A model generated the notes under the pieces. It was not told the DNA's origin and did not search any database. It saw only the letters and a list, made by a program, of their open reading frames with translations. Of a stretch of DNA of 64,000 nt, positions 51,750 to 61,050 are shown piece after piece. The stretch covers positions 1,362,943-1,426,942 of the forward strand of contig NZ_FUYR01000001.1 of the NCBI RefSeq assembly GCF_900168015.1, in the 5' to 3' direction. Numbering within the stretch: position 1 is the first letter of the stretch; each line of letters begins with the position of its first letter. This DNA is from Daejeonella lutea (lineage in GTDB: Bacteria > Bacteroidota > Bacteroidia > Sphingobacteriales > Sphingobacteriaceae). The position numbers and the translations under genes are program-made.

Positions 51750-54212
51750 ATGTTCAGAAGAATTACGAATAAACCGCTTCGCTACTCCGTTATTACCTTA
51801 TACTTCATCATTTTGTTTTTTTGTGCCCTTGAGCTTAACTTCCTGTGGCTTTTTGGATACTCCCCGACAATTAAGGATATTAAAACACCGGTACTGAACA
51901 TTGTTTCTGAAGTCTACACTTCAGATGGGAAACTTATCGGGAAATACTATAAAGAAAATCGTACCCCTGTGGAATTTGACAGCATTTCGCCTGCTGTTAT
52001 CGATGCACTGGTAGCTACAGAAGATATTCGCTTTTACAAGCATGGCGGGGTTGATTTCCGGTCATTCATTTCCAGCATGGTCTCGACAGCAACCGGTGAC
52101 AAGCGCGGTGCAAGTACTATCACGCAACAGCTCGCAAAGAATCTTTACAGCACCAGAAACAGGAAATCTCAGGGTGCGGTGAAATATATCCCCCTGGTAA
52201 GAACTGCAGTCTATAAATTCAAAGAATGGATAACTGCTTACAAGCTCGAAGGCAATTACACCAAGAATGAAATTCTTACGATGTACCTGAACACGGTACC
52301 CTTCAGCAGCAATACGTTTGGGATAAAGACAGCATCAAAACGATATTTTAACAAAGAGGCGAGTAGGCTGCAGGTTGACGAGGCGGCCTTGCTTGTGGGA
52401 ATGTTAAAAGCAACCACTACGTATAACCCCATCCGCAATCCTGAAAAATCACTGGAACGCAGAAACACCGTGCTTTCGCAGATGGAAAAGTATGAGTACC
52501 TCACAGCCGCAGAATTTAAAAAGTATAGTCAGAAGCCTTTGAAACTGAATCCAGGCACCCTTGACGAGGGCAGTGAAGGAGGTTCATACCTGAGATCTGC
52601 AGTCTCACGCTATCTCGAAAAGTGGTGCAAGGATAACGGCTACAATCTCGACACCGACGGACTAAAGATTTATACTACGATTGATTCCAGGATGCAGCAA
52701 TATGCACAGGAAGCGGTTAATAGCCAAATGAAGATCTTACAGCGGCGGCTGGAAAATGTATGGGGTAATGAAAATCCCTGGAGAACTGCCGATGGCAAAG
52801 AAATTCTTGACTTTCCGGAGAAAGCCGCTCAGCGTCTGCCTTATTATGATGCTTTAAAAAAGAAGTATAATAATAACCAGGACTCTATTGATTATTATCT
52901 CAACAAGCCAAAGAAAATGAAGGTTTTTAACTGGGCTGGAGAGAAAGAAGTTGTTTACTCGACGATAGATTCAATAAAATACTATGCAAAGATCCTGAAC
53001 ACAGGAATGATGACGATGGATCCATTCAACGGCCACATCAAGGTTTGGATTGGTGGGGTAGACCATAATTATTTCAATTACGACCACGTAAACCAGGCTA
53101 AGAGGCAAGCGGGGTCAACCTTTAAGCCATTTGCCTATCTCGCAGCATTGGAGTCTGGCATGAATCCTTGCGATAAGTTAGTCGATAAACCTGTGCGCAT
53201 TCCTTACGAGGATAAAGGCAAAACAGAATATTGGGAGCCAAAGAATGCAGACTGGAATTTTTCCGGCCGGGAGATGACGCTGCGTTGGGCGATGGGTAAG
53301 TCAGTAAATTCAATAACTGCGCAAATAACAGAACAGGTAGGCGCCGAAAATGTGGTCAAGTATGCGCATCTCAGCGGGATCGAAAGCGATCTGAAAGCAG
53401 TGCCTTCAGTAAGCCTTGGACCGAACGATGTCAGTGTTTTTGAAATGGTTAGAGCCTACGGGACATTTTTAAATAAGGGTGTAAGGTCTGAGCCAATCCT
53501 TGTAGAGAAGATTACTGATCAGGATGGAAAGGTTATCGAGGAATTCAAGTCTGAGCAAAAGCGCACGCTGAGCGAGGAAATAGCGTGGCTGATGATTTAT
53601 ATGTTGCGTGGTGGAATGGAAGAACCCGGCGGAACGTCTCAGGCATTATGGGAATGGGATCTCTTCAAGAAAAATAATCAGATAGGTGGAAAAACCGGAA
53701 CATCGTCTGATTATGTCGATGGATGGTATATGGGTGTTACAAAAGACCTTGTGACTGGTGTTTGGGTGGGCTGTGATGAACGCAGTGTGCATTTCAAAAC
53801 TTCTGAGACTGGGGAAGGCTCCAGAACCGCACTGCCCATCTTCGCTAAATTTATGGAGAAGGTCTACCGCGACCCAAGCCTGGGAATTACACTCGGCCCG
53901 TTCCCAAAACCGACGGTCGAAATTTCAAGGGTATATCAATGTCCTACTCCACGATATGAGGTAGACACCTTTGCAGTAGACAGTACATTTATGGATTCTT
54001 TAACTGTTCCAGACATCAGTTCGGATACTGCAATTAGTACTACGCCTGATCCTGTCAATCCTGCACCACAGCCACAGGATAACAGATCTACTCAACAGCC
54101 CGCTAACCGTCCCCCTGCTCCCGTTAAAGTTGAACCCGCAGCTCCGGAGAAAAAGACCAGAAAAGAGCTTCGCGAAGAACGCAGAGAAAATAAGGCTAAA
54201 CAAAACAATTAG
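51750..54212 (+). CDS. class A penicillin-binding protein 1A
   Basis: An 820-residue bifunctional peptidoglycan synthase. One N-terminal membrane helix (YSVITLYFIILFFCALELNF). Glycosyltransferase domain at about 70-245 with Glu91 in ATEDIRFYKHGGVDFRS and GASTITQQLAKNLYS. Transpeptidase domain with Ser456-xx-Lys459 in RQAGSTFKPFAY, SVN at about 518, and KTGT at about 648 in IGGKTGTSSDYVDGWYMG. A disordered Pro/Gln-rich tail ends in a charged helix (KKTRKELREERRENKAKQNN). It builds and crosslinks the cell wall in the periplasm. About 120 bp separate it from the divergent ppk2 gene. The following gene starts 95 bp downstream on the same strand. Confidence 0.95.
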   Translation: MFRRITNKPLRYSVITLYFIILFFCALELNFLWLFGYSPTIKDIKTPVLNIVSEVYTSDGKLIGKYYKENRTPVEFDSISPAVIDALVATEDIRFYKHGGVDFRSFISSMVSTATGDKRGASTITQQLAKNLYSTRNRKSQGAVKYIPLVRTAVYKFKEWITAYKLEGNYTKNEILTMYLNTVPFSSNTFGIKTASKRYFNKEASRLQVDEAALLVGMLKATTTYNPIRNPEKSLERRNTVLSQMEKYEYLTAAEFKKYSQKPLKLNPGTLDEGSEGGSYLRSAVSRYLEKWCKDNGYNLDTDGLKIYTTIDSRMQQYAQEAVNSQMKILQRRLENVWGNENPWRTADGKEILDFPEKAAQRLPYYDALKKKYNNNQDSIDYYLNKPKKMKVFNWAGEKEVVYSTIDSIKYYAKILNTGMMTMDPFNGHIKVWIGGVDHNYFNYDHVNQAKRQAGSTFKPFAYLAALESGMNPCDKLVDKPVRIPYEDKGKTEYWEPKNADWNFSGREMTLRWAMGKSVNSITAQITEQVGAENVVKYAHLSGIESDLKAVPSVSLGPNDVSVFEMVRAYGTFLNKGVRSEPILVEKITDQDGKVIEEFKSEQKRTLSEEIAWLMIYMLRGGMEEPGGTSQALWEWDLFKKNNQIGGKTGTSSDYVDGWYMGVTKDLVTGVWVGCDERSVHFKTSETGEGSRTALPIFAKFMEKVYRDPSLGITLGPFPKPTVEISRVYQCPTPRYEVDTFAVDSTFMDSLTVPDISSDTAISTTPDPVNPAPQPQDNRSTQQPANRPPAPVKVEPAAPEKKTRKELREERRENKAKQNN

Positions 54213-54307
54213 CCTATCTTTCTTCTTATACAAGAAAAAGCTGCTGGTAAAAAAAATCGAAATGATAAATTTTACGTAGTTTAGGATAAGACATTTCCAT
54301 ATAGCTA

Positions 54308-57300
54308 ATGATAGAAGATAAGACCACACCGAAGAAGCCTTTATTTTGGCTTATTTCTTCCCTATTTCTAATTGTTTTTTTCAGTTCGGTCACCGAGGTA
54401 CAGGCTCAGTACTTTGGTCAAAACAAGGTGAGATACAAAAACCTTAAATTCAAGGTTTATGAAACCCCCCATTTTGAACTTTACTACTATCTAAAGAATG
54501 ATAGCCTGGTAAAAAGATTTGCGAAGGAGGCAGAGGTATGGTATGATCTGCATCAGCAGGTGTTCAGAGATACCTTTACTAAAAAGAATCCTTTTATTCT
54601 TTATTCAAATCATCCGGATTTTCAGCAAACTACAGCCCTGGATGGTGAGATCGGAGTTGGAACCGGCGGTGTAACTGAGGGTATGAAAAACCGGGTTATT
54701 ATGCCAATTTCGCAGCTAAATCATCAAACAAGGCACGTATTAGGGCATGAGCTTGTTCACGCTTTCCAATATCATTCTCTGATAGAGGGAGATTCTACAA
54801 ATTTGGAGAACATTGGCAACTTGCCTTTATGGATGGTTGAAGGTATGGCGGAATATCTCTCTGTCGGTAAACAAGATGCATACACTGCAATGTGGATGCG
54901 TGACGCATTTTTAAATAAAGACATTCCATCTTTAAAGGACCTGACAGAATCTAATAAATACTTTCCTTATCGTTATGGACAGGCATTCTGGTCGTATATC
55001 GGATCTACTTACGGCGATACAGTAATAGTTCCGTTTTTCAAAGAAACTGCTAAGTATGGCTATCAAATGGCTATTAGAAGAACTTTCGGATATGACGAAC
55101 GGACTTTATCAAGCCTTTGGAAGACGAGCATAGAAAACGCTTATAAACCATACCTTCAAGACACTTCTCAGGTTCCAATTGGAAAGCTGATCATCAATGA
55201 GAAGAATGGTGGAGAAAGCTATAATGTCGCTCCTGCAATCTCCCCTGATGGAAATTATGTTGCCTTTCTTTCTGAGAAGGATCTATTAAGTATAGACTTA
55301 TTCCTGGCAGATGCGAAAACGGGGAAGATTATTCGAAAGCTTACCAGTAAGGCGAAGAACTCACATATTGATGAGTTCAACTTTATAGAATCCGCGGGAG
55401 CCTGGTCGCCGGATAGCAGGAAATTCGCTTTCAGTGCATTTAGTGGGGGTGTTACAAAATTGATCATCGTGGATATTGCTACAGGAAAAACACTTTCCAC
55501 AGAGGCCATGGGTGCGGTTGAGGAATTCAGCAACATAACCTGGGCTCCAAATGGCGTTGATGTGGCATTCTCAGGATTGAAGGAAGGTCAGAGTGATCTT
55601 TTCCAGTTTAATCTGAATACCAAAGTACTCACTCAGCTAACTAACGACCGGTACTCCGAGTATCACCCAAGTTATTCGAAAGATGGGAAAACGATGGTTT
55701 TCAGTACCGATAGAAGCACTCTCGACAGATCATCAGTTAATGTAGACATCACCATGAACATGGCGATTCTCGATCTAGCTACTAAATCCGTTACGGACAT
55801 CCCAGTTTTTGACGGTGCGAATAACCTTAACCCTCAATACTCAGCCGACAATAAGAGCATATACTTTCTGTCAAATAGAGATGGTTTTAGGAATATGTAC
55901 CGATATTCTATTGCCGGAAATACAACTGAAAAACTCACGAGCTATTTTACGGGAATTAGCGGAATTACAGAGTTTTCTCCTGCATTGAGTCTTTCGAATA
56001 AGGATGATGTTCTTTACTCCTATTACCGGGCTCAAAAGTATACTATATACAATGCCAAGGTAAGCGATTTTACACCTGAAAAAGTTGAGCCTAATGCCCT
56101 GAATTTTGATGCTGCACTGCTGCCGCCGGCGAAATCTGTGGGTGTGAATATTATCAATGCAAACCTCAATAACTTTGAGCGGTTCGAAGAAATTCCAAAC
56201 GACTCCATTCGTACAATTGGATATAAGCCTAAATTCAAACTTGATTATTTGTCAAGTAATGGCGTGGGTGCTTCTGTAGGCCGTTTCGGAACCGGTTTAT
56301 CGAGTGGTATACAAGGAGTATTCAGTGATATCTTAGGAAGGAACCAAATTTATGCAACAGCCGCGGTTAACGGGGAGATCTATGACTTTGGAGGTCAGGT
56401 TGCGTATGTAAACCAGGAAAGCCGTATTAACTGGGGCGTAGTAGTATCTCATATTCCATACGTATCCGGTCAGGTTTCACAAGGATTTGAAAATCTCGAT
56501 GGCTACGGTCCTGTTTACAATGAAAGTTATGATATCATCCGAACCTTTGAGGATCAGCTTCAGGTATTCGGATCTTATCCATTCTCTAAAAACCACCGTT
56601 TCGAAGCCGGGTCTGGTTTATCCAGGTACAGTTACAGGATTGACCGCTATAGTAATTACTATGACCCTAATGGCTTCTATCCTATCGGAACAGATAAAAA
56701 TAAGTTGTCTAAAGAACAAGCTCAGGCAACCTATGGAGTGCCGTTTGATCCGTTCACTACGGTAACCTTAAATGCTGCCTTCGTGGGGGACAATTCTTTT
56801 TCAGGAGTTACTTCACCTCTTGACGGTTTCCGTTACCGCCTGGGTATTGAAAACTACATGGGAGACTATAAACTAGGAGCTCTAACCGCCGACGGAAGGA
56901 AATATGTGAGAATGAAGCCGGTAACTTTTGCTGCAAGATTATACAGCTATTCAAGGTTTGGTCGCGACGAGAACCGTCTTTACCAGATGTATGCTGGGTA
57001 CGGCTACCTGATCAGAGGATATGAAGCCAATTCGTTTTACAAAAATGGTACTGCTACTACCGGTGGATATGATATCAATCAATTAGTTGGCTCCCGGGTT
57101 GCTGTAGCAAACTTTGAAGTAAGGCTACCATTTACAGGGCCAGCAAAATTAGCCCAGATTGAGTCTAAATTCCTGTTTTCGGATCTGAATTTATTCTTCG
57201 ATATGGGTATGGCTTACGATAGTGATTCAAAAGTTGCCTTCAAAAAGAAGCCAGGCATGGTAGGAACCGGAGCGGGTGCCTATCCTGAACGTGTACCTGC

Positions 57301-57433
57301 AATGAGTGCAGGTATCTCACTGCGTGTAAATGTATTTGGATATTTTGTTCTTGAACCATATTACGCCATTCCATTCCAAAGAACTGACGTGAATGCGGGA
57401 GTATTTGGTTTAGTATTTGCACCAGGCTGGTAA
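54308..57433 (+). CDS. metallopeptidase-like, TolB-type propeller and outer-membrane barrel fusion
   Basis: A 1041-residue exported protein. After a signal segment (LFWLISSLFLIVFFSSVTEV) comes a peptidase-MA-like gluzincin domain at about 45-285: HVLGHELVHAFQYH (HExxH at 147-151) and WMVEGMAEYLSVG with the likely third ligand Glu. A WD40/PD40 beta-propeller follows (about 300-600; APAISPDGNYVAFLSEKD, GAWSPDSRKFAFSAF, HPSYSKDGKTMVFSTD). The last 400 residues look like an Omp85/surface-antigen barrel (GIENYMGDYKLGALTADGRK; LFFDMGMAYDSDSK; VFGYFVLEPYYAIPF). It is probably an outer-membrane protein holding a periplasmic protease or binding module. Ends with a terminator. Confidence 0.85.
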   Translation: MIEDKTTPKKPLFWLISSLFLIVFFSSVTEVQAQYFGQNKVRYKNLKFKVYETPHFELYYYLKNDSLVKRFAKEAEVWYDLHQQVFRDTFTKKNPFILYSNHPDFQQTTALDGEIGVGTGGVTEGMKNRVIMPISQLNHQTRHVLGHELVHAFQYHSLIEGDSTNLENIGNLPLWMVEGMAEYLSVGKQDAYTAMWMRDAFLNKDIPSLKDLTESNKYFPYRYGQAFWSYIGSTYGDTVIVPFFKETAKYGYQMAIRRTFGYDERTLSSLWKTSIENAYKPYLQDTSQVPIGKLIINEKNGGESYNVAPAISPDGNYVAFLSEKDLLSIDLFLADAKTGKIIRKLTSKAKNSHIDEFNFIESAGAWSPDSRKFAFSAFSGGVTKLIIVDIATGKTLSTEAMGAVEEFSNITWAPNGVDVAFSGLKEGQSDLFQFNLNTKVLTQLTNDRYSEYHPSYSKDGKTMVFSTDRSTLDRSSVNVDITMNMAILDLATKSVTDIPVFDGANNLNPQYSADNKSIYFLSNRDGFRNMYRYSIAGNTTEKLTSYFTGISGITEFSPALSLSNKDDVLYSYYRAQKYTIYNAKVSDFTPEKVEPNALNFDAALLPPAKSVGVNIINANLNNFERFEEIPNDSIRTIGYKPKFKLDYLSSNGVGASVGRFGTGLSSGIQGVFSDILGRNQIYATAAVNGEIYDFGGQVAYVNQESRINWGVVVSHIPYVSGQVSQGFENLDGYGPVYNESYDIIRTFEDQLQVFGSYPFSKNHRFEAGSGLSRYSYRIDRYSNYYDPNGFYPIGTDKNKLSKEQAQATYGVPFDPFTTVTLNAAFVGDNSFSGVTSPLDGFRYRLGIENYMGDYKLGALTADGRKYVRMKPVTFAARLYSYSRFGRDENRLYQMYAGYGYLIRGYEANSFYKNGTATTGGYDINQLVGSRVAVANFEVRLPFTGPAKLAQIESKFLFSDLNLFFDMGMAYDSDSKVAFKKKPGMVGTGAGAYPERVPAMSAGISLRVNVFGYFVLEPYYAIPFQRTDVNAGVFGLVFAPGW

Positions 57434-57452
57434 TACGTTTAAAGAAATATAG

Positions 57453-57478
57453 AGCGACCTTCGTGTCGCTTTTTTTGT
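57453..57478 (+). terminator. Rho-independent terminator
   Basis: AGCGAC (57453-57458), loop CTTCGT, GTCGCT (57465-57470), then seven T. It lies 20 bp after the metallopeptidase-barrel gene. Confidence 0.88.
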
Positions 57479-57584
57479 TTATAAGAGTTAAGGTCATTTA
57501 AGAATCATAAACATGCACAAACAAGTTTTTAAAAACTAAACAGGATAAGTTTCCGTAAATATTCAAAACAACAGCAAATTCATC

Positions 57585-58079
57585 ATGAAATATTTAAGGC
57601 TAATGACCCTCGCACTAATTGCCCTTGCATGTACCGCAAATGCTCAGACTCGTAAAAATCCGCAAGCAGGAAAAAACGGCAAGGTCTACCCTGTTCAAAA
57701 ATCAGAGAGCGAGTGGAAAAAAATACTTAGTCCTGTTTCGTTCCAGGTCATGGTTAAAGGGTCAACAGAAGCTCCTTTCAATAATGCTTACCACGATAAT
57801 CATGAAAAAGGAATTTACGTAAGCGCAGCAACGGGCGAGCCTTTATTCAGTTCCGACGATAAGTTTGAGTCAGGGACTGGTTGGCCCAGTTTTACCAAGC
57901 CGATCAAAGCTGGTGTTATTGCAATTGTTACCGATACGAGCCATGGAATGGTACGCAGCGAAGTTGTAGAAGCAAAAACCGGTCTCCATCTAGGTCATGT
58001 TTTTAATGATGGTCCTAAAAATAGAGGTGGTAAAAGGTACTGCATGAATTCTGCAGCATTAAAGTTCGTTAAAAAATAA
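57585..58079 (+). CDS. msrB: exported MsrB-type methionine-R-sulfoxide reductase
   Basis: A 164-residue protein with a signal peptide (MKYLRLMTLALIALACTANA). The MsrB fold is clear: FSSDDKFESGTGWPSFTKPI, HLGHVFNDGPKNRGGKRYCM and NSAALKFVKK, with catalytic Cys153 in RYCMN. It lacks the two CxxC zinc sites (SAATGEPLF in place of CxxCG; AKTGLHLGHVF) and has Thr where the usual resolving Cys is (SGTGWPSF), leaving a single cysteine in the mature protein. It reduces methionine-R-sulfoxide, here probably in the periplasm or on the surface. Its stop abuts that of the convergent gene. Confidence 0.9.
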   Translation: MKYLRLMTLALIALACTANAQTRKNPQAGKNGKVYPVQKSESEWKKILSPVSFQVMVKGSTEAPFNNAYHDNHEKGIYVSAATGEPLFSSDDKFESGTGWPSFTKPIKAGVIAIVTDTSHGMVRSEVVEAKTGLHLGHVFNDGPKNRGGKRYCMNSAALKFVKK

Positions 58080-58454
58080 TCAGGAGTAAGTTGGAGCCAT
58101 TTTATTAACTGGCTGTATTCCTGATCTAAGGATTTGTTCAAAATCTAAACCTACCGTAAGATCTATCCAATCAGGATTGACTGATCTGATCATCCTGTCT
58201 TTCTGTATCCGTGTAAACTTACTGATCAGATTAAAACGTTGAACCGCGCTGTTCTCAGAACTCAACTCTTCGAAATAAACCAGACGAGTTAACTGGTGGC
58301 CTGAATCAAAAAACAAATTAGGCATTTGACGATAAAAAGTCATCGTTTTCATGAGATCAGTGCTCATTCCAACGTGAAGACAACTGCGATTACGGTCTGT
58401 AACTAAGTAAACGTACTTTTTAGTTTTAGCTAGTGGTGTGTTAAGGATCGGCAT
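58080..58454 (-). CDS. GIY-YIG nuclease-like protein, degenerate
   Basis: A 124-residue protein with a GIY-YIG-like start, KYVYLVTDRNRSCLHVGMST (VYL and HVG in the places of GIY and YIG), followed by LTRLVYFEELSSENSAVQRF and IQKDRMIRSVNPDWIDLTVG, matching the family order with the last NP.W motif. The family Arg after YIG and the metal Glu are not clearly in place, so catalytic activity is doubtful. Small proteins like this occur widely in Bacteroidota. It is convergent with msrB, sharing the boundary with no gap. Confidence 0.8.
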   Translation of the reverse strand: MPILNTPLAKTKKYVYLVTDRNRSCLHVGMSTDLMKTMTFYRQMPNLFFDSGHQLTRLVYFEELSSENSAVQRFNLISKFTRIQKDRMIRSVNPDWIDLTVGLDFEQILRSGIQPVNKMAPTYS

Positions 58455-58513
58455 ATATATTTAAAATTAAATTGTGTGTTTTGAAATTAATTGCTAATTT
58501 TATGAGCATAAAT

Positions 58514-58532
58514 TTACTAACAATATTAGTAA
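58514..58532. promoter_or_regulatory. palindromic operator upstream of the S24 repressor
   Basis: TTACTAA-CAATA-TTAGTAA is a perfect inverted repeat with 7-bp arms and a 5-base spacer, 19 bp before the repressor start. It fits an autoregulatory site for a dimeric helix-turn-helix protein (inference). Confidence 0.6.
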
Positions 58533-58551
58533 TTCCAAATTTATTTTTAAA

Positions 58552-59328
58552 ATGGCAAATATTTCTTCCAACCTTAAGTACCTGAGAAAGAAAAAGGGTC
58601 TTACACAACAGCAATTCGCAGACACATTAGATATTAAGCGTTCCCTTGTGGGTGCTTATGAAGAAGATCGTGCCGAACCTAAATATGAATTGCTAAAAAA
58701 ATTCGCCGAATTTTACGAGTTATCAATGGACGAATTAATTAACGACAGAATCGACGATAAGTGGAAGCCAAAACCAAAGGGAGATCCTGCGAACATACGG
58801 GTACTTAGTATTTCTGTAGATAGTCAGGATCGGGAAAATATTGAATTGGTACCTGTAAAAGCCAGCGCAGGTTATTTAAATGGATATGGAGATCCGGAAT
58901 ATATAAGTGAACTTCCAAAATTTCATTTACCCATGTTCAAACAAGGAACTTACCGTGCGTTTGAGATCAAAGGTGATTCCATGTTACCACTCCAATCCGG
59001 GACGGTAGTTGTAGGAGAATATCTCAGCAACTGGAACGATCTTAAACCGGGAGAAACTTATGTAGTAATAAGTAAAGATGATGGCATCGTGTACAAACGT
59101 ATTGGAAATCGCTTCAAAGAAAATAAATCGCTTAAGCTTATTTCAGACAATCCGGTTTATGAGCCATATACAATACCTGGAGAAGATGTTTTGGAGATCT
59201 GGAAAGCAAAAGCTTTTATAAGCACCCAATTCCCAGAGCCAACTCCTGAGCCAACCTTAGAAACATTAACAAGTATGGTTTCGCAAATGCAGAAATCCAT
59301 CTCCAAACTGGACAGAGATAAAAATTAA
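58552..59328 (+). CDS. XRE-S24 (LexA/CI-like) transcriptional regulator
   Basis: A 258-residue repressor. N-terminal XRE helix-turn-helix at about 8-62 (GLTQQQFADTLDIKRSLVGA). A peptidase S24 domain covers about 130-235: Ser in KGDSMLPLQSGTVVVGEYL and the general-base Lys in TYVVISKDDGIVYKRIGN. This is the layout of phage CI-like and ImmA/LexA-type repressors that self-cleave. An Ala-Gly cleavage site is plausible in PVKASAGYLNGYGDPEY (about 105). The C-terminus adds a 40-residue tail (PEPTPEPTLETLTSMVSQMQ). No phage genes surround it, so it is a host regulator. A palindromic operator lies just upstream. Confidence 0.9.
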   Translation: MANISSNLKYLRKKKGLTQQQFADTLDIKRSLVGAYEEDRAEPKYELLKKFAEFYELSMDELINDRIDDKWKPKPKGDPANIRVLSISVDSQDRENIELVPVKASAGYLNGYGDPEYISELPKFHLPMFKQGTYRAFEIKGDSMLPLQSGTVVVGEYLSNWNDLKPGETYVVISKDDGIVYKRIGNRFKENKSLKLISDNPVYEPYTIPGEDVLEIWKAKAFISTQFPEPTPEPTLETLTSMVSQMQKSISKLDRDKN

Positions 59329-59399
59329 CAAATTTTAACATAAGACGATTAAACTTTAGCCAGGTATTACCATCTATCATTATAAATAACCATATAGAT

Positions 59400-59855
59400 A
59401 TGAATATGAAAAAATTAATGATAACAGCGGCCCTGGTAGTAACTATCGCAAGCCTGGGATATTCGCAGGAGCGTCCGGAAAGACCTCGCGGTGAAGGAGA
59501 CAGAAAAGCACGAGTTGAGGGCCAGCAACGTCAGCCTCGCACACCTGAACAGCGGGCGCAAATGGCAACCGATGCTTTAGAAAAGAAGTTGGGCTTAACT
59601 GCTGAGCAAAAGACAAAGGTTTATGCTTTGAACCTCGAGCGTGCTGAGAAAATGGAAAAGACTATGAAGTCTGAACGCGAATTTCGTAAAGATCAGATGG
59701 AGAAACACAAATCTCTAATGGAAGAATCTGATAAAAAGTTAAGTAAAATTCTAACTGACGAGCAGCGCAAATCTTACGAGGATATGAAAAAACAATCCCG
59801 TGATAGAATGAAGGCCCGTCGTCCTCAAGCAGGACCTCGCAACAGGGTTAAATAG
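59400..59855 (+). CDS. Spy/CpxP-like periplasmic protein
   Basis: A 151-residue exported protein; signal peptide (KKLMITAALVVTIASLGYSQ) followed by a Pro/Arg/Gly-rich stretch (ERPERPRGEGDRKAR). The rest is a two-helix, highly charged alpha-hairpin: TPEQRAQMATDALEKKLGLT, AEQKTKVYALNLERAEKMEK, then KKLSKILTDEQRKSYEDMKK. The LT.EQ pattern repeated in both halves is typical of Spy/CpxP-like small chaperones or stress proteins. The second ATG (59406) is an equally good start. A terminator follows. Confidence 0.82.
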   Translation: MNMKKLMITAALVVTIASLGYSQERPERPRGEGDRKARVEGQQRQPRTPEQRAQMATDALEKKLGLTAEQKTKVYALNLERAEKMEKTMKSEREFRKDQMEKHKSLMEESDKKLSKILTDEQRKSYEDMKKQSRDRMKARRPQAGPRNRVK

Positions 59856-59875
59856 TAGTCTGCCTGAAATAATTT

Positions 59876-59910
59876 AAAAAGCGGCCTTTTGGGTCGCTTT
59901 TGTTATTTTT
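59876..59910 (+). terminator. Rho-independent terminator before bioF
   Basis: AAAAGCGGCC (59877-59886), loop, GGGTCGCTTTT (59891-59901) with one G-T pair, then a T-rich run. It separates the Spy-like gene from bioF. Confidence 0.85.
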
Positions 59911-59922
59911 AGCAAAAAAAAC

Positions 59923-61050
59923 TTGAAAGCAATCAGGAATTTCATTTCAGAAAAATTAGATACCCGCGAAAAAGATAATGCCCTGCGGATCTTGAAAACT
60001 GAATCAAACCTGGAAGACTTCTGCTCCAATGACTACCTTGGGTTTTCCAGATCAGCAGATTTGAAAAGACTTTTTGAGGACGAACTTGAGAAGTATCCTG
60101 AATATAAATTAGGCTCAGGTGGATCTCGTCTGCTTGCGGGTAATGATCAATATACTGAAGATCTGGAGGCAATAATAGCTGAGTTTCATAATTGTGAATC
60201 CTCACTCCTTTTTAATTCCGGATACGACGCTAATGTTGGCATATTCTCCAGCCTTCCTCAGCGGGGAGATACAATTATCTGTGACGAAAACATCCATGCC
60301 TCGATTATCGATGGTGCCCGCCTTAGCCATGCTGCACGGTTTATTTTCAAACACAATGATATGGAGAGCCTTGAACAGAAATTAAAGGCTGCGCAAGGGC
60401 GAATATTTATTGGAGTAGAAAGCGTGTATTCTATGGATGGAGACGAAGGACCGCTGGAGCAAATCTGCTCACTTGCAGAAACATATAATGCAGCTGTGAT
60501 AGTTGACGAGGCCCATGCAATCGGCGTGTTTGGTGAGATGGGACGAGGAATAGTAAGCGAATTAAAACTCATTAACCGGGTGTTTGCCCGGGTAGTAACC
60601 TTTGGAAAAGCGCTTGGAGTTCATGGAGCTGCAGTGCTTGGCAATAATGAATTAAAAGCCTACCTGATCAATTTTGCGCGTCCATTTATATATACAACCG
60701 CTCAGCCCTTTGTTTCTAACGTTGCAATAAAAGTATCCCATGATTACCTGAAATCAAGAAATCATCAGTTGGAACTCCATGAGAAAATTCAAAAATTCAG
60801 GAACAATTTAAACAATATCCCAGGTCTGGCGAATAGTCGCTCGGGCATTCAAATTCTATTAGTTCCAGGAAATGCAAAAGTAAAAGGCATTGCCTCTAAA
60901 CTCCAAAATTCTGGCTTTGATGTGCGCGCAATTCTTAGTCCAACTGTACCTACTGGCTTGGAAAGACTCCGAATATGCATACATAACCATAACTCGTTTG
61001 AACAAATAAATGCCCTTTGTGATTCTTTAAAACATCATTGTGAAGCATAA
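59923..61050 (+). CDS. bioF: 8-amino-7-oxononanoate synthase
   Basis: A 375-residue PLP enzyme of the alpha-oxoamine synthase family, starting with TTG. Landmarks: SNDYLGFSRS, LGSGGSRLLAGND, FNSGYDANVGIF, GVESVYSMDGDEGPLEQIC, VDEAHAIGVFG (Asp195, His198) and the PLP Lys229 in VVTFGKALGVHGAAVLG. It joins pimeloyl thioester and alanine to make 8-amino-7-oxononanoate in biotin synthesis. The next gene, bioD, overlaps its end by 11 bases, so the pair is coupled; bioA and bioB are not in the window. Confidence 0.93.
   Translation: MKAIRNFISEKLDTREKDNALRILKTESNLEDFCSNDYLGFSRSADLKRLFEDELEKYPEYKLGSGGSRLLAGNDQYTEDLEAIIAEFHNCESSLLFNSGYDANVGIFSSLPQRGDTIICDENIHASIIDGARLSHAARFIFKHNDMESLEQKLKAAQGRIFIGVESVYSMDGDEGPLEQICSLAETYNAAVIVDEAHAIGVFGEMGRGIVSELKLINRVFARVVTFGKALGVHGAAVLGNNELKAYLINFARPFIYTTAQPFVSNVAIKVSHDYLKSRNHQLELHEKIQKFRNNLNNIPGLANSRSGIQILLVPGNAKVKGIASKLQNSGFDVRAILSPTVPTGLERLRICIHNHNSFEQINALCDSLKHHCEA

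Noticed and set aside
58552-59328. XRE-S24 gene as a prophage marker
   Set aside because: All neighbours are housekeeping genes, with no phage structural or integration genes.
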